Below are positions 1 through 8,300 of a stretch of DNA of 64,000 bases, in pieces. The DNA is from Oscillospiraceae bacterium (lineage in GTDB: Bacteria; Bacillota; Clostridia; Lachnospirales; Lachnospiraceae). The stretch is from the NCBI GenBank assembly GCA_021771715.1, contig JAETOO010000007.1, positions 95,221-159,220 of the forward strand, given 5' to 3'. A program made the position numbers and the translations under genes. Numbering within the stretch: position 1 is the stretch's first letter; each line of letters starts with the position of its first letter. The notes beneath the pieces are model-generated. The model searched no databases. It saw nothing but the letters and a program-made list of their open reading frames with translations, and was not told the origin of the DNA.

Positions 1-248
1 TGTCCCCGCTTGTGAATCGCAAACAACGGTGTCCGATACGTGATCCCGTACTCTGGCGCCAGCTGCAGCGCCCGCGCCGACACACCGTGCGAATCGCCAC
101 CGTCCCGCACAAACGATATCCCGCAGCGCACATACTCCTCGAACCGCTCGCGGATCACCTGCTCCTGCACCCCGTCCGCGTGCAGCGCAACTGCCTTCCT
201 ATAATTTACGCCATCCATAATCAAATGTGCATGGCACTCTCCAAACAT
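1..248 (-). CDS. Amidohydrolase family protein, N-terminal part (runs off the window)
   Basis: Only the first 82 codons are inside the window; the gene continues past base 1. The ATG lies at 248-246 behind an AAGAAGGGA ribosome binding site. The visible start reads MFGECHAHLIMDG and continues with a VRDGGDSHGVS segment. The early H-x-H pair is the metal-binding motif expected at the start of amidohydrolase-superfamily enzymes, and VRDGG followed by a RTPLFAIH stretch resembles a clostridial group of uncharacterised metal-dependent hydrolases. The substrate cannot be told from this fragment. The gene lies downstream of the ABC operon, separated by about 580 bases of repeats, so it probably has its own promoter. 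The family call is good; the specific function is unknown. Confidence 0.75.
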   Translation of the reverse strand, partial: MFGECHAHLIMDGVNYRKAVALHADGVQEQVIRERFEEYVRCGISFVRDGGDSHGVSARALQLAPEYGITYRTPLFAIHKRG

Positions 249-402
249 ATCCGTCCCTTCTTTCCGTCTCCCGGCCCACCGGCCGCCGTGCGCAGGCCCC
301 GCACCCCTCCGCGGATATCCCGTGAGCGCGCCGCTGCAGACCTGTGACCTCAGGCATGTACCAGTATACCAAACTTTCCTGCAAGATCAATCCCCTTCTG
401 CA

Positions 403-505
403 AATTCCTCCGACGGCTTCCGATCCGGCAGTCATCATGAATTCCCCCGACGGCTTCCAATCCGGCAGTCATCATGAATTCCTCCGACGGCTTCCAATCC
501 GGCAG
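403..505. repeat. 37-bp tandem repeat, about 2.8 copies, each with an SD-plus-ATG on the minus strand
   Basis: Units begin at 403, 440 and 477 and differ at only a few positions; the third breaks off after about 29 bases. Read on the minus strand, each unit contains GGAGG or GGGGG followed by AATTC and then ATGATG, the geometry of a ribosome binding site and start codon. The array is therefore a chain of apparent translation starts, all in different frames because 37 is not a multiple of three. Confidence 0.85.
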
Positions 506-702
506 ATATCCCGAACGGACAAGACATCCTGCTGCTGAATCAGGAACGGGCGGATACAAAAAGTTCCAGCGTGCCTGCGCACCCGCGGCCTCCTGCAAAA
601 TTGCAGGAAATCCACAGACGCCTCCGCACTCTGGAACTCTCGTTTTCAGCTTTCACTTCTTCTTAGCAATCTGCGCTTTGGCGATTCCCCTTCGGCCAGC
701 CT

Positions 703-818
703 GCGCTTCCGGCTATCCTCTCTTTGGCGCTTCTCTTTTGCCCGCCCGCGCTTCCGGCTATCCTCTCTTTGGCGCTTCTCTTTTGCCCGCCCGCGCTTCC
801 GGCTATCCCATCTTCTCC
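703..818. repeat. 45-bp tandem repeat, about 2.5 copies
   Basis: Identical unit starts (GCGCTTCCGGCTATCC) occur at 703, 748 and 793, a spacing of exactly 45. The first two copies are nearly identical and the third diverges after about 17 bases. A degenerate related copy may precede at about 673-700. The array sits immediately downstream of the stop codon of the ABC permease gene (830-832) and is apparently non-coding. Confidence 0.85.
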
Positions 819-829
819 GCCTCGTCCGT

Positions 830-2605
830 CTACTCCTCCGCCAGCCGCTTCAAGATCGCGATCGTATGTTTGAACTCATTTCCGAGCGGATAGCAGTCTG
901 TCATATAGCTGATCCCGGCCTGCTTCCTCGTCCGGAATCCCAGATAGGAATTGGAGTGGTAGATCTGCTCAAAGGACAGCGTCCTGAGATCCTCCTGGTA
1001 AGCCGCGAGCACGGCTCCCAGCTCCCCGGCCGGAACGATTACCTCGCACCACTCGTCACTGCAGTCCAGATCCTCCAGCTCATTCGAATAGAAGGTCCCG
1101 GAGATTTCCACGATGTCCGCTTCCCTCCAGCCAAGCACCGGATAAAACCGTTCTTTATAGGAAGGATCCTGCTCCATCAATTCGGTCAAACCGCTCACGT
1201 ACCGCTTGACATCCACCTCATAGCTCCGGCAGACCTCTTTTCCGCTTTTCAGGCAATATTTCACATTGACTTGCCGCAGATTTTCATCATAGTTGCCGAC
1301 TCCGTCCGTCTTTGCCCTCTCGGCACCGTCCTCGCAGATCCCGTACAGCAGTCCGACCTCGTCGCTCTCCAGATAATCCAGCAGGCGCGCGTTCTCGCGC
1401 GTCGTTTCCCCCTCCGATGTCGGGTAGTCCCAGGACGCGTACTCCTCCCTGACCGCGATCGCGGCGAGCTCGTCCTGCTCTGGAAGATAAGAGTTGTACC
1501 CCAGCACATCGTACCGGAAGCCAAAAAACACTGCCAGCGCCAGCGCAACGGACACTGCGATGTGCCACTTATGCATCAGCACCTGCCGGATATCCCACCG
1601 GTAGATGAACTCCATCAGCATGCAGAACAGCGCGCCAAACAGCGCGATGAACACCAGCTCCCACAGCCCTGAGTCATAGAAGGTGATGTAGGCGATAATC
1701 GCCGTGACCAGAGACACCGGAACAGCCAGCATGATCTTGATGACTCCCTCGAGCCGCCGGAAGGCCAGCGCGCCCCCCGCAGACTCCGTCTTTCTGTGGC
1801 GGTACAGCACAAGCGACAGAAGTGAGAGCAGCACAGCGACCGCAACCAGCTGGCACAGCCCCGCAAGACTCGGCCACCGCCCGGTCAATCCGACCCTGCC
1901 GACCTCCACGCCGTTGCCCCAGAACACGCAGAACGCCCACGGGGAGGTGTGTTTCAGAAGGCTCCTGTCGCTTTGCGCCCACAGCCAGTTTGTCCCCTCG
2001 CAGAAGGCAAGGAACTCGTGCACAAAGTAGTCTCCCAGGACAATGAGGAGCGGCAGATAGCACCCGAACACCCCGATCGCCAGGACCGTCGTCAGCAACT
2101 TTCCGGTCAGCATAACCGCCACCAGCGTCATCGAGTAGCTGCACAGGAAAAACAGGATCAGCTGGACGGTGCACACGACGACCTCCAGCGACAAGGTCAC
2201 CGAGCCCGCCCCGTACAGCACGCCGGTCAGAAGTCCCAGAAGCTGCGCCGCGCCAAACGGGAGCACAAAGGTCAGAAAGCTCGCCAGATATTTTGCCGCA
2301 AACAGCGTGTCTCTCTTCACAGGGAGGCTATGGTACAGATCCAGCTTTGTCTGGGAGTACAGGTACGAGAAGCCGCACAGGGCGCAGGCTCCTCCCATGA
2401 CCAGCACGACCGGCGCATTTTCAAACCTGGCGAAGCCCATGCTTCCGCACAGAACGTCCAGGGCATTCAGCTCCTTCACGGACAGGGCCATCAGCACCCG
2501 GAACGGGATCAGCAGGAGGAAGAGCACCGCCTGCAGAGCCGCCAGCCACGACATCTGCCGGAACTCCGCGCGCACCAGCTTAGAAAATGAGATTGTTGAT
2601 GTCAT
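830..2605 (-). CDS. ABC transporter permease, large, with C-terminal extracytoplasmic domain
   Basis: This 591-residue membrane protein is the permease partner of the ATPase encoded just upstream. The N-terminal part has a first hydrophobic helix near residues 20-40, then blocks near 75-90, 105-130, 140-165, 170-195 and 245-270, with further helices around 295-345 and 355-370. A soluble, acidic tail of about 220 residues follows and is probably outside the membrane. This arrangement matches clostridial permeases with a DUF6449-like tail that pair with YtrA-regulated ATPases. I start at ATG 2605 because GGAGGT lies 8 bases upstream; a longer frame begins at 2626 without a better site. The gene overlaps the ATPase by 26 bases, indicating translational coupling. 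The substrate is unknown. Confidence 0.85.
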   Translation of the reverse strand: MTSTISFSKLVRAEFRQMSWLAALQAVLFLLLIPFRVLMALSVKELNALDVLCGSMGFARFENAPVVLVMGGACALCGFSYLYSQTKLDLYHSLPVKRDTLFAAKYLASFLTFVLPFGAAQLLGLLTGVLYGAGSVTLSLEVVVCTVQLILFFLCSYSMTLVAVMLTGKLLTTVLAIGVFGCYLPLLIVLGDYFVHEFLAFCEGTNWLWAQSDRSLLKHTSPWAFCVFWGNGVEVGRVGLTGRWPSLAGLCQLVAVAVLLSLLSLVLYRHRKTESAGGALAFRRLEGVIKIMLAVPVSLVTAIIAYITFYDSGLWELVFIALFGALFCMLMEFIYRWDIRQVLMHKWHIAVSVALALAVFFGFRYDVLGYNSYLPEQDELAAIAVREEYASWDYPTSEGETTRENARLLDYLESDEVGLLYGICEDGAERAKTDGVGNYDENLRQVNVKYCLKSGKEVCRSYEVDVKRYVSGLTELMEQDPSYKERFYPVLGWREADIVEISGTFYSNELEDLDCSDEWCEVIVPAGELGAVLAAYQEDLRTLSFEQIYHSNSYLGFRTRKQAGISYMTDCYPLGNEFKHTIAILKRLAEE

Positions 2606-3482
2606 ATCCGGCCACCTCCGTTTCACTGATAAAGATTTCTTCGAGCGTCAGCGGCAGAATTTCGGAAAACAGCGGCTGCTTTTCCATGATCTTCCGCTCA
2701 ATTTCACGGTATTCCCCGCGCACGATCACCGTGAGCAGCGAGCCACGCTTCTCATGCCGCAGGACCGGGAGCTCCGAGAGCAGCTCTTCCTCCAGCAGAG
2801 GCTCCGGTATCACGCACTGGATCTTGTGAATGCCCAGCTTCATCTCGTCAAGGTCCTTTGCGAACAGGACGCCGCCCTTGTGCAGCAGCCCGACGTGGTC
2901 ACAGATGTCCTCGATTTCCCGGAGGCTGTGGGAGGCGATCACAGGCGTGAATTTCCGACTCAGGATCTCCGCGGCAAACATGCTCTTCACCGCCTGGCGC
3001 ATCACCGGATCCAGCCCGTCAAACGTCTCGTCGCAGAGCAGGTACTCCGTATTCGTACAGATTCCCAGCAGCACGGACACCTGCTTTTTCATCCCCTTGG
3101 AGAAGGTCGCGAGCTTCCGCTTGGGGTTCAGCCCGAAGTGCTCCAGCATCTCATCGTACCGCGCCACGTCAAAGCGCGGGTACAGCACCGCATAGTAGTC
3201 ACGCATGATCTCCGCCGTCGCATTCGGGAAAAAGCAGGCTGTGTCGGGGAGAAAACAGATCTTCTCCTTCGCCTGCGGATTTTCCCAGACGGGAAGCCGG
3301 TCGATCCGCACCTCCCCCTCGTCCGCCTTCAGGACACCGGCGAGCACACGCAGCAGCGTACTCTTCCCCGCGCCGTTCGTGCCGACCAGCCCGAAAATGC
3401 AGTTCTCGCCGATCGACGCGCTCACATGGTCCAGCGCAAGGATCTCGTCAAATTGCTTTGTCACATTCTCAATCTCAATCAC
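2580..3482 (-). CDS. ABC transporter ATP-binding protein (YtrB-like)
   Basis: This 300-residue ATPase powers the adjacent permease. Residues 1-215 form the nucleotide-binding domain: Walker A GTNGAGKST near residue 35, a degenerate signature FSKGMKKQ near 127, Walker B YLLCDETFDGLD near 147-158 and the switch histidine in IASHS. The tail of about 85 residues is accessory, as in regulators' partner ATPases of the Ytr type. It starts with GTG (3482-3480), whose bases overlap the TGA stop of the GntR gene, so expression is translationally coupled to the regulator. Function beyond ATP-driven transport, possibly cell-envelope stress or peptide resistance, is inference from operon type. Confidence 0.88.
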   Translation of the reverse strand: MIEIENVTKQFDEILALDHVSASIGENCIFGLVGTNGAGKSTLLRVLAGVLKADEGEVRIDRLPVWENPQAKEKICFLPDTACFFPNATAEIMRDYYAVLYPRFDVARYDEMLEHFGLNPKRKLATFSKGMKKQVSVLLGICTNTEYLLCDETFDGLDPVMRQAVKSMFAAEILSRKFTPVIASHSLREIEDICDHVGLLHKGGVLFAKDLDEMKLGIHKIQCVIPEPLLEEELLSELPVLRHEKRGSLLTVIVRGEYREIERKIMEKQPLFSEILPLTLEEIFISETEVAGYDINNLIF

Positions 3483-3991
3483 AGCACTTCCCCCTTTCCC
3501 GTTTTCTCAGACCGCTCCTGCCGCCCGGCAGCACCGTCCGTCGTCTTCTCACCGGGCTCCTCCGGCTCCTGCTCTGTCAAGTCCGCTATGCCGCCTCTCC
3601 GCCATTTTTTCGGCACGCGGCCCGGCCTCTCTTCTGCGTACAGCTCGCGCGTCTTCGCGACAAACATCTCGCAGGTGATATCGAGCTCCTTCCCCTTCTC
3701 GACCAGCTCGCCGAGCGATACGTAAAGGCTCTCCTGCTTCCGGACCTTCAGGTCCTCATTCCCGGAGACGAAATTGCCGCGTCCCTTCACCGGGTAAATG
3801 TACCCCTCCTGCTCGAGCACGCCGTACGCCTTCTGAATCGTATTCGGATTGATCGAGAGCTCGACCGCCAGCGAGCGGACCGACGGCATCTGGCTGTCAG
3901 GCTCCAGGATCCCGTTTACAATCAAGGTCTCGAACCGCTCCACAATCTGTTCATAAATCGCCTGCCGGTTCTGCAAATCTATCGTAATCAT
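3479..3991 (-). CDS. GntR family transcriptional regulator (YtrA-type) of the ABC operon
   Basis: This 170-residue protein is the likely autorepressor of the downstream ABC operon. The winged helix-turn-helix spans roughly residues 10-75, with PSVRSLAVELSINPNTIQKAY as recognition region and GRGNFV as the wing. No large effector-binding domain follows, only about 90 charged residues, which is typical of the short YtrA subfamily that regulates neighbouring ABC transporters. I chose ATG 3991 because AAAGGAGG sits 6 bases upstream; the frame is open to 4096 but without a site. Its TGA overlaps the GTG of the ATPase gene. The promoter at 4115-4143 and an inverted repeat across its -10 suggest autoregulation. 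Confidence 0.85.
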   Translation of the reverse strand: MITIDLQNRQAIYEQIVERFETLIVNGILEPDSQMPSVRSLAVELSINPNTIQKAYGVLEQEGYIYPVKGRGNFVSGNEDLKVRKQESLYVSLGELVEKGKELDITCEMFVAKTRELYAEERPGRVPKKWRRGGIADLTEQEPEEPGEKTTDGAAGRQERSEKTGKGEVL

Positions 3992-4102
3992 CGCGCGCCT
4001 CCTTTCCCCCGCTCTTTTGCATTCCACACACCAAAGTCTGCCCCGCTTTTCCCGGAACACGTCTTCTTGGGCAGCCCTTTTTTCATGGTGTACCATCCAT
4101 GC

Positions 4103-4143
4103 TAGTACACTTGATTTATACTATAAATATCCATACGCGTCAA
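4103..4143 (-). promoter_or_regulatory. Promoter and probable GntR operator of the ABC operon
   Basis: On the minus strand a -35 TTGACG (4138-4143) and a -10 TATAAA (4115-4120) are 17 bases apart. An inverted repeat, TAGTAC at 4103-4108 and ATACTA at 4118-4123 (plus strand, 5 of 6 positions complementary), overlaps the -10. A repressor bound there would block initiation, as expected of an autoregulating YtrA-type protein. Confidence 0.65.
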
Positions 4144-4177
4144 CCACATTAAGAGAACATTAAGGATTTTCCGCACA

Positions 4178-4215
4178 ACAAAAAACAGAGGCCTCGGTTT
4201 CCCGCTGCCTCTGTT
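4178..4215 (-). terminator. Rho-independent terminator of the SH3b lipoprotein gene
   Basis: AACAGAGGC (4184-4192) pairs perfectly with GCCTCTGTT (4207-4215). Read on the minus strand the stem is followed by a T-rich run at 4185-4178. It lies about 20 bases beyond the stop codon of the lipoprotein gene at 4236. Confidence 0.85.
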
Positions 4216-4235
4216 CCTATCCGCACTTTCTTCTG

Positions 4236-5069
4236 TCAGTCTGCCTTGAACAGGTTCTTGTTCACATATCCGATCGTGCCGTTGAAATCGACCTTGTACC
4301 AGCGGTCGGTCTCGCCGAGCGCCGTCACCGTCGTACCGGAGCTGATCGTCTGGATGATCTCGCCGTCCTGGGACGGGGTCTTGCGCACATTCGCGCCGGT
4401 CGATGCCTGGATCGGGAACGACTCTGCGAACGCGCCGACACCGAACTCCGCGTCTACCGACGAGGTGTCCGTGCTGCCGGAAGAAGTCTGTGTACTCTGC
4501 GTGCCGTCGTCCGTCGGCGCAGTGGATGCCGGCTGTCCGCTGAGCTCCTGCTCAATCGCCTGCTGGCGCTCCTCCTCAGTCTTCTCCGCTACCGCGGTCT
4601 CCGACACGAACTGCTTCGACACGTAGCCGTGCACATCGTAGTCGTCGACATCTACCTTATACCAATTCGGCGTCTCGCCGACCACGGTCATCACATCGCC
4701 CTGCATGAAGCTGCTGAAAATCTCGGACGTCTCCGCCGTCCCCGGCTCTGTCCGGATGTTGATATCATCCTTCGCGTACATCTGGCGCAGCTGATCGTAC
4801 TCCGTCTCCTGCGCTTTCTCCTCCGCGGCGGTCAGCACCTTCGGCTCCGTCTCGGACTCCGTCTGCGTCTCACTCTCTGTCGGCGGCTCTGTCGGCGGCT
4901 CCGTCTCGGACTCCGTCTGCGTCTCACTCTCTGTCGGCGCCTCCGTCGGCGCTTCCGTCTCGGACTCCGTCTCCGGCTCCTTCTTCAGCTTATCACAACC
5001 TGTCGCACACAGCGCTACCGAGCACCCAAGCAACAGCGCAAACAACCATTTCCTGCTTCTGTTTTTCAT
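4236..5069 (-). CDS. Secreted lipoprotein with two bacterial SH3 domains
   Basis: The 277-residue product begins MKNRSRKWLFALLLG and has a lipobox ending in ATGC, so it is probably a lipid-anchored exported protein. A linker rich in Thr, Glu and Ser with repeated TESETQTESETEPPTE-type units covers about residues 30-75 and likely spans the cell wall. Two SH3b domains follow, near residues 100-160 and 215-277; both carry the NIRTEPG/NVRKTPS start, WYKVD, and GYVSKQF/GYVNKNL ends typical of cell-wall-binding SH3b modules. No catalytic domain is present, so it may be an adaptor or envelope sensor. ATG 5069 is chosen because GGAGG lies 9 bases upstream; an in-frame GTG at 5078 is less likely. Confidence 0.85.
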   Translation of the reverse strand: MKNRSRKWLFALLLGCSVALCATGCDKLKKEPETESETEAPTEAPTESETQTESETEPPTEPPTESETQTESETEPKVLTAAEEKAQETEYDQLRQMYAKDDINIRTEPGTAETSEIFSSFMQGDVMTVVGETPNWYKVDVDDYDVHGYVSKQFVSETAVAEKTEEERQQAIEQELSGQPASTAPTDDGTQSTQTSSGSTDTSSVDAEFGVGAFAESFPIQASTGANVRKTPSQDGEIIQTISSGTTVTALGETDRWYKVDFNGTIGYVNKNLFKAD

Positions 5070-5118
5070 CTGAATCACCCTCCATTCTCATTTTACTCCC
5101 ATAAAATGTTCTTTTAGC

Positions 5119-5147
5119 ATCATACCATGCATTTTTTTAAATGGCAA
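5119..5147 (-). promoter_or_regulatory. Promoter of the SH3b lipoprotein gene
   Basis: On the minus strand TTGCCA (5142-5147) and TATGAT (5119-5124) are spaced 17 bases apart, with a TG pair before the -10 (extended -10). It lies about 50 bases ahead of the start codon. Confidence 0.6.
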
Positions 5148-5184
5148 GAGTTGTTACAAAATTTTTAAAATAATTAAGTTTTTG

Positions 5185-5362
5185 TTGTAACAGTTCAGCC
5201 ATGCATAAAAAATGGGAAGACAGACCGTGCAAGCTTGCTTGCTAAGGGCTGTATTACCATTTTTGAATGGGCGGAACGCCCATTCAGCCACAGACAGGAG
5301 CCGCGCAGCGGCGGATAGCTTGCGCAGCAAGCGGGTCTGCGGCTTGCATGGCGTCCTGGCTA
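5185..5362. repeat. Dispersed repeat with internal palindromes, related to a copy at 26211-26280
   Basis: About 54 bases at 5187-5240 recur almost unchanged in inverse orientation at 26227-26280. The flank AGGACGCCATGCAAG also recurs: near 5346-5362 here (inverse) and at 26218-26232. The copy here has about 115 extra bases between the two shared parts, including perfect stems GAATGGGCG-gaa-CGCCCATTC near 5265-5285 and GCTTGC-gca-GCAAGC. It sits directly after the RND gene's stop codon. Confidence 0.7.
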
Positions 5363-5367
5363 AAGTG

Positions 5368-8300
5368 CTACTCTGTGTCTTCCTCCAGCTCCCTGCCACA
5401 CACCGACTTTCTCCGATTCAGCAGGTCGTAGATGCACGGAATCACGAACAGCGTCAGCAACGTCCCGTACGTCAGGCCGCCGATCGTCACGATTGCCATC
5501 GGCTGCACCATGTCCGCGCCCATGCCGCGCCCCATCGCCATCGTCGCAAGGCCCAGGATCGTCGTCAGCGCCGTCATCAGGATCGGGCGCAGACGGCTCC
5601 GGCCTGCCTCCACGATCGCCTCCCGCTTCTCCATGCCTCCTTCCCGGAGCTGATTGATCGTATCTACCAGCACAATACCATTATTGACAATAATTCCGGA
5701 AAGCATTACAAATCCGATCATCGCGATCACGCTCACCGGACTATTGGTCAGATACAGTCCGAAAAAGCCCCCGGTAAACGCAAGCGGAATCGTAAAAATA
5801 ATGATAAACGGAGAGAGCAGCGACTGGAACTGCGCGACCATGATCAGATACATGAACAGCACGGCCAGCAGCAGCATCTTGACCACCTGCTCCATCGCCT
5901 CGTTGATCGTCTCGTCCTCGCCCTCCATCGAGAGGCTGTAGCCGTCCGGCACCTCATAGCCGTCCAGCGCCTTCTCCACTTCCGCGGCGACCAGACCGAT
6001 GTTGAAGCCATCCTCCAGCTCCGCCGTCACATTGACGTAGCGCGTCTGTGCCTCGCGGTTGATCGAGGAGAAGCCCTCCGTATCCTGAAACTCGACCAGC
6101 TTCGAGAGCGGGACATCCACATCCTGGTTCTCCTCGTCCTTGCCGGTGATCTTCAGCTTTTTGATCTTGTCGCGCGTCAGCGCCTCATCCGTATCGCTGA
6201 CCACGAGCACAGAGTAATCCTTCGAGAGGGTGCTGAGCGTCGTCGCGCTCGAGGCGTCCGCAAGCTTCTGCTGCAAAAACTGGAAAATCTGCGCGGTGGT
6301 CAGCTGATAGCCCATCGCCTTGTTCTTATCCACGACGATGCGCTGCTCCAGCGTCTTCTCCGCGATGCCGTCCGACACATTTTTGGTGCCCTCGACGCCC
6401 TCCACGAGCGCAGCCACCTCACCTGCCATCCGCTTGAGCTGGTCCAGGTCACGCCCTGTGATGTGGATCGAAATACCGCTGCCGCCAAGCGACGACATAT
6501 CCATCGAAGAGGTCTCGATCGCGAGCTCACAGTCCAGATCCTTCGTCCGGTCACGGATCTCCGCGGCCAGCGCTTCGTTTGAGATCGTCCGGTTCTCATC
6601 CAGCAGGACGTACATCGACACCGCGTCCTCGCCGGAGCCGCCGCCCATCGCGCCCATGACTCCGCCGCCTCCGATCATCGCGCCGACATCCGTCACATCC
6701 TGTACCCCGGCAATCCGCTCCAGCACGACATCGGACATCGCAGCCGTGTCGGCAAACGTGCTGCCCTCCGGCATCTGCAGGCTGACGGACACCTGCGTGC
6801 TCTCCATCTCCGGCATAAACGCCGTGCCCTTCGAGACAGACAGATAAGCGGAAAGCACCAACATCCCGACCGCGAGCAGAACCACGAGCGGTTTTACATG
6901 CAGCGAGACCCGAAGCAGCCACGCATAGCCATTCTGCAGCGCGCCGATCACGCGCGACGGCCGTTCCTTCGCCTTTTTCAGAAGCCCCGCCCCCATCGCG
7001 GGCACGAGCGTCAGCGCCACCACCAGGCTCGCGAGCAGCGAGTAGCCGATCGTCAGTCCCATATCGACAAACAGCTGCCGGGTGATGCCCTCGGTAAACA
7101 CGATCGGCAGGAACACGCAGACGGTCGTCAGCGTCGAGGCCGCAATCGCCCCGGCCACCTGGCGCGCGCCCTCCACGGCCGCCTTCCGCGCAGGCATCCC
7201 CTCTCCGCGCAGGCGGTAAATATTCTCAATCACGACAATCGAGTTGTCGACCAGCATGCCGATGCCGAGCGCCAGTCCGGACAGTGAGATAATATTCAGG
7301 TTGATCCCGCTGAAATACATCATCACAATCGCAGCCATGATACTGATCGGGATCGAGCACGCGATCACCAGCGTCGGACGGGCGCTCCGCAGGAACAGCA
7401 GCAGAATCAGCACGGCCAGCACCGCGCCCGAGAGCATATTGTCGATGACCGAGTCCACAACGAGATCAATATAGATTCCCTGATCCATCATGTTCAGGAA
7501 CGAAACACCCTTCTGCTCCTCGAGCTTTGCAAACCGCTCCTTGATCCGCTCGGAGACGACGCCGGTCGAGTACCCGGACTGCTTCTGCATCGAGAACATC
7601 ACCCCGGAGTGACCGTTGATCTTCGCGTAGACCTCGTCGCTGTTGTCCACCACCACGACATCCGCGACGTCACCGAGCAGAATCGGGTCCAGATCGTCCA
7701 TGTGCAGATCCAGAAGCTCGAGCTCGGACAGCGATTCTGTCGTGTCAAATTTGTTGCCGACGCGGACAAGGAAGTCGACGCCGTCCTCACTCACGTACCC
7801 GGCCGGCATGCTGAAGTTCTGTGCGGCCAAGATCCCCTTTATCATCTCCACAGTGATGATCTCGGTCACATCCGCCTGGTCGTACGCAGCCTCCTTCTGA
7901 TCCCTGATCTGCTCAAGCGCCGCGTCCAGCTGCTTCTGTCCTTCCTTCAGCTCCGCCTTGCCTACTGCCATCTCGATCGTCGCGTTGATCTTCGCACTGT
8001 TCAGCTGTGCGAGCGCCTCCGGAAGGCTGCTCTGCCCAGAAGCGATCTTCTTCTGCGCGCTCTGGAGCTGCTTTTTCGCCGCCTCGAGCTGCGCGCGGCC
8101 CTCCGATAGCTGTTTTCTCCCGTCCGCGATCGCAAGCTTGCCAAGCGCAATCTGTTCCTGCTGCGCGCTCGACTGCGCGAGTGTCTCGTCCATCTGCGCC
8201 AGGCCGTCAGCCAGCTGCACCCGCCGCGTCACCAGCTCGGCCTTCACCGACCCGATACTGCCGATAATCGCCGTCGTGTCCCCCGAGGTGTTCACCCCTG

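Larger units (their letters stand above)
249..829. other. Gene-free stretch holding two tandem arrays
   Basis: I find no convincing gene here. The stretch holds a 37-bp array (about 403-505) and a 45-bp array (about 703-818), both listed separately. The open frames that cross it on both strands consist largely of the repeats and resemble no known protein. It separates the stop codon of the ABC permease from the start of the amidohydrolase, both on the minus strand. Confidence 0.6.

Noticed and set aside
350..598. Minus-strand frame through the 37-bp array (MMTAG-type repeats)
   Set aside because: The frame is made up mostly of the repeat and shifts between units; no coding signal remains outside it.
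5212..6582. Long plus-strand open frame of 456 codons opposite the RND gene
   Set aside because: It is the antisense of a well-supported RND coding region; its His/Arg/Gln-rich composition is typical of GC-rich shadow frames.
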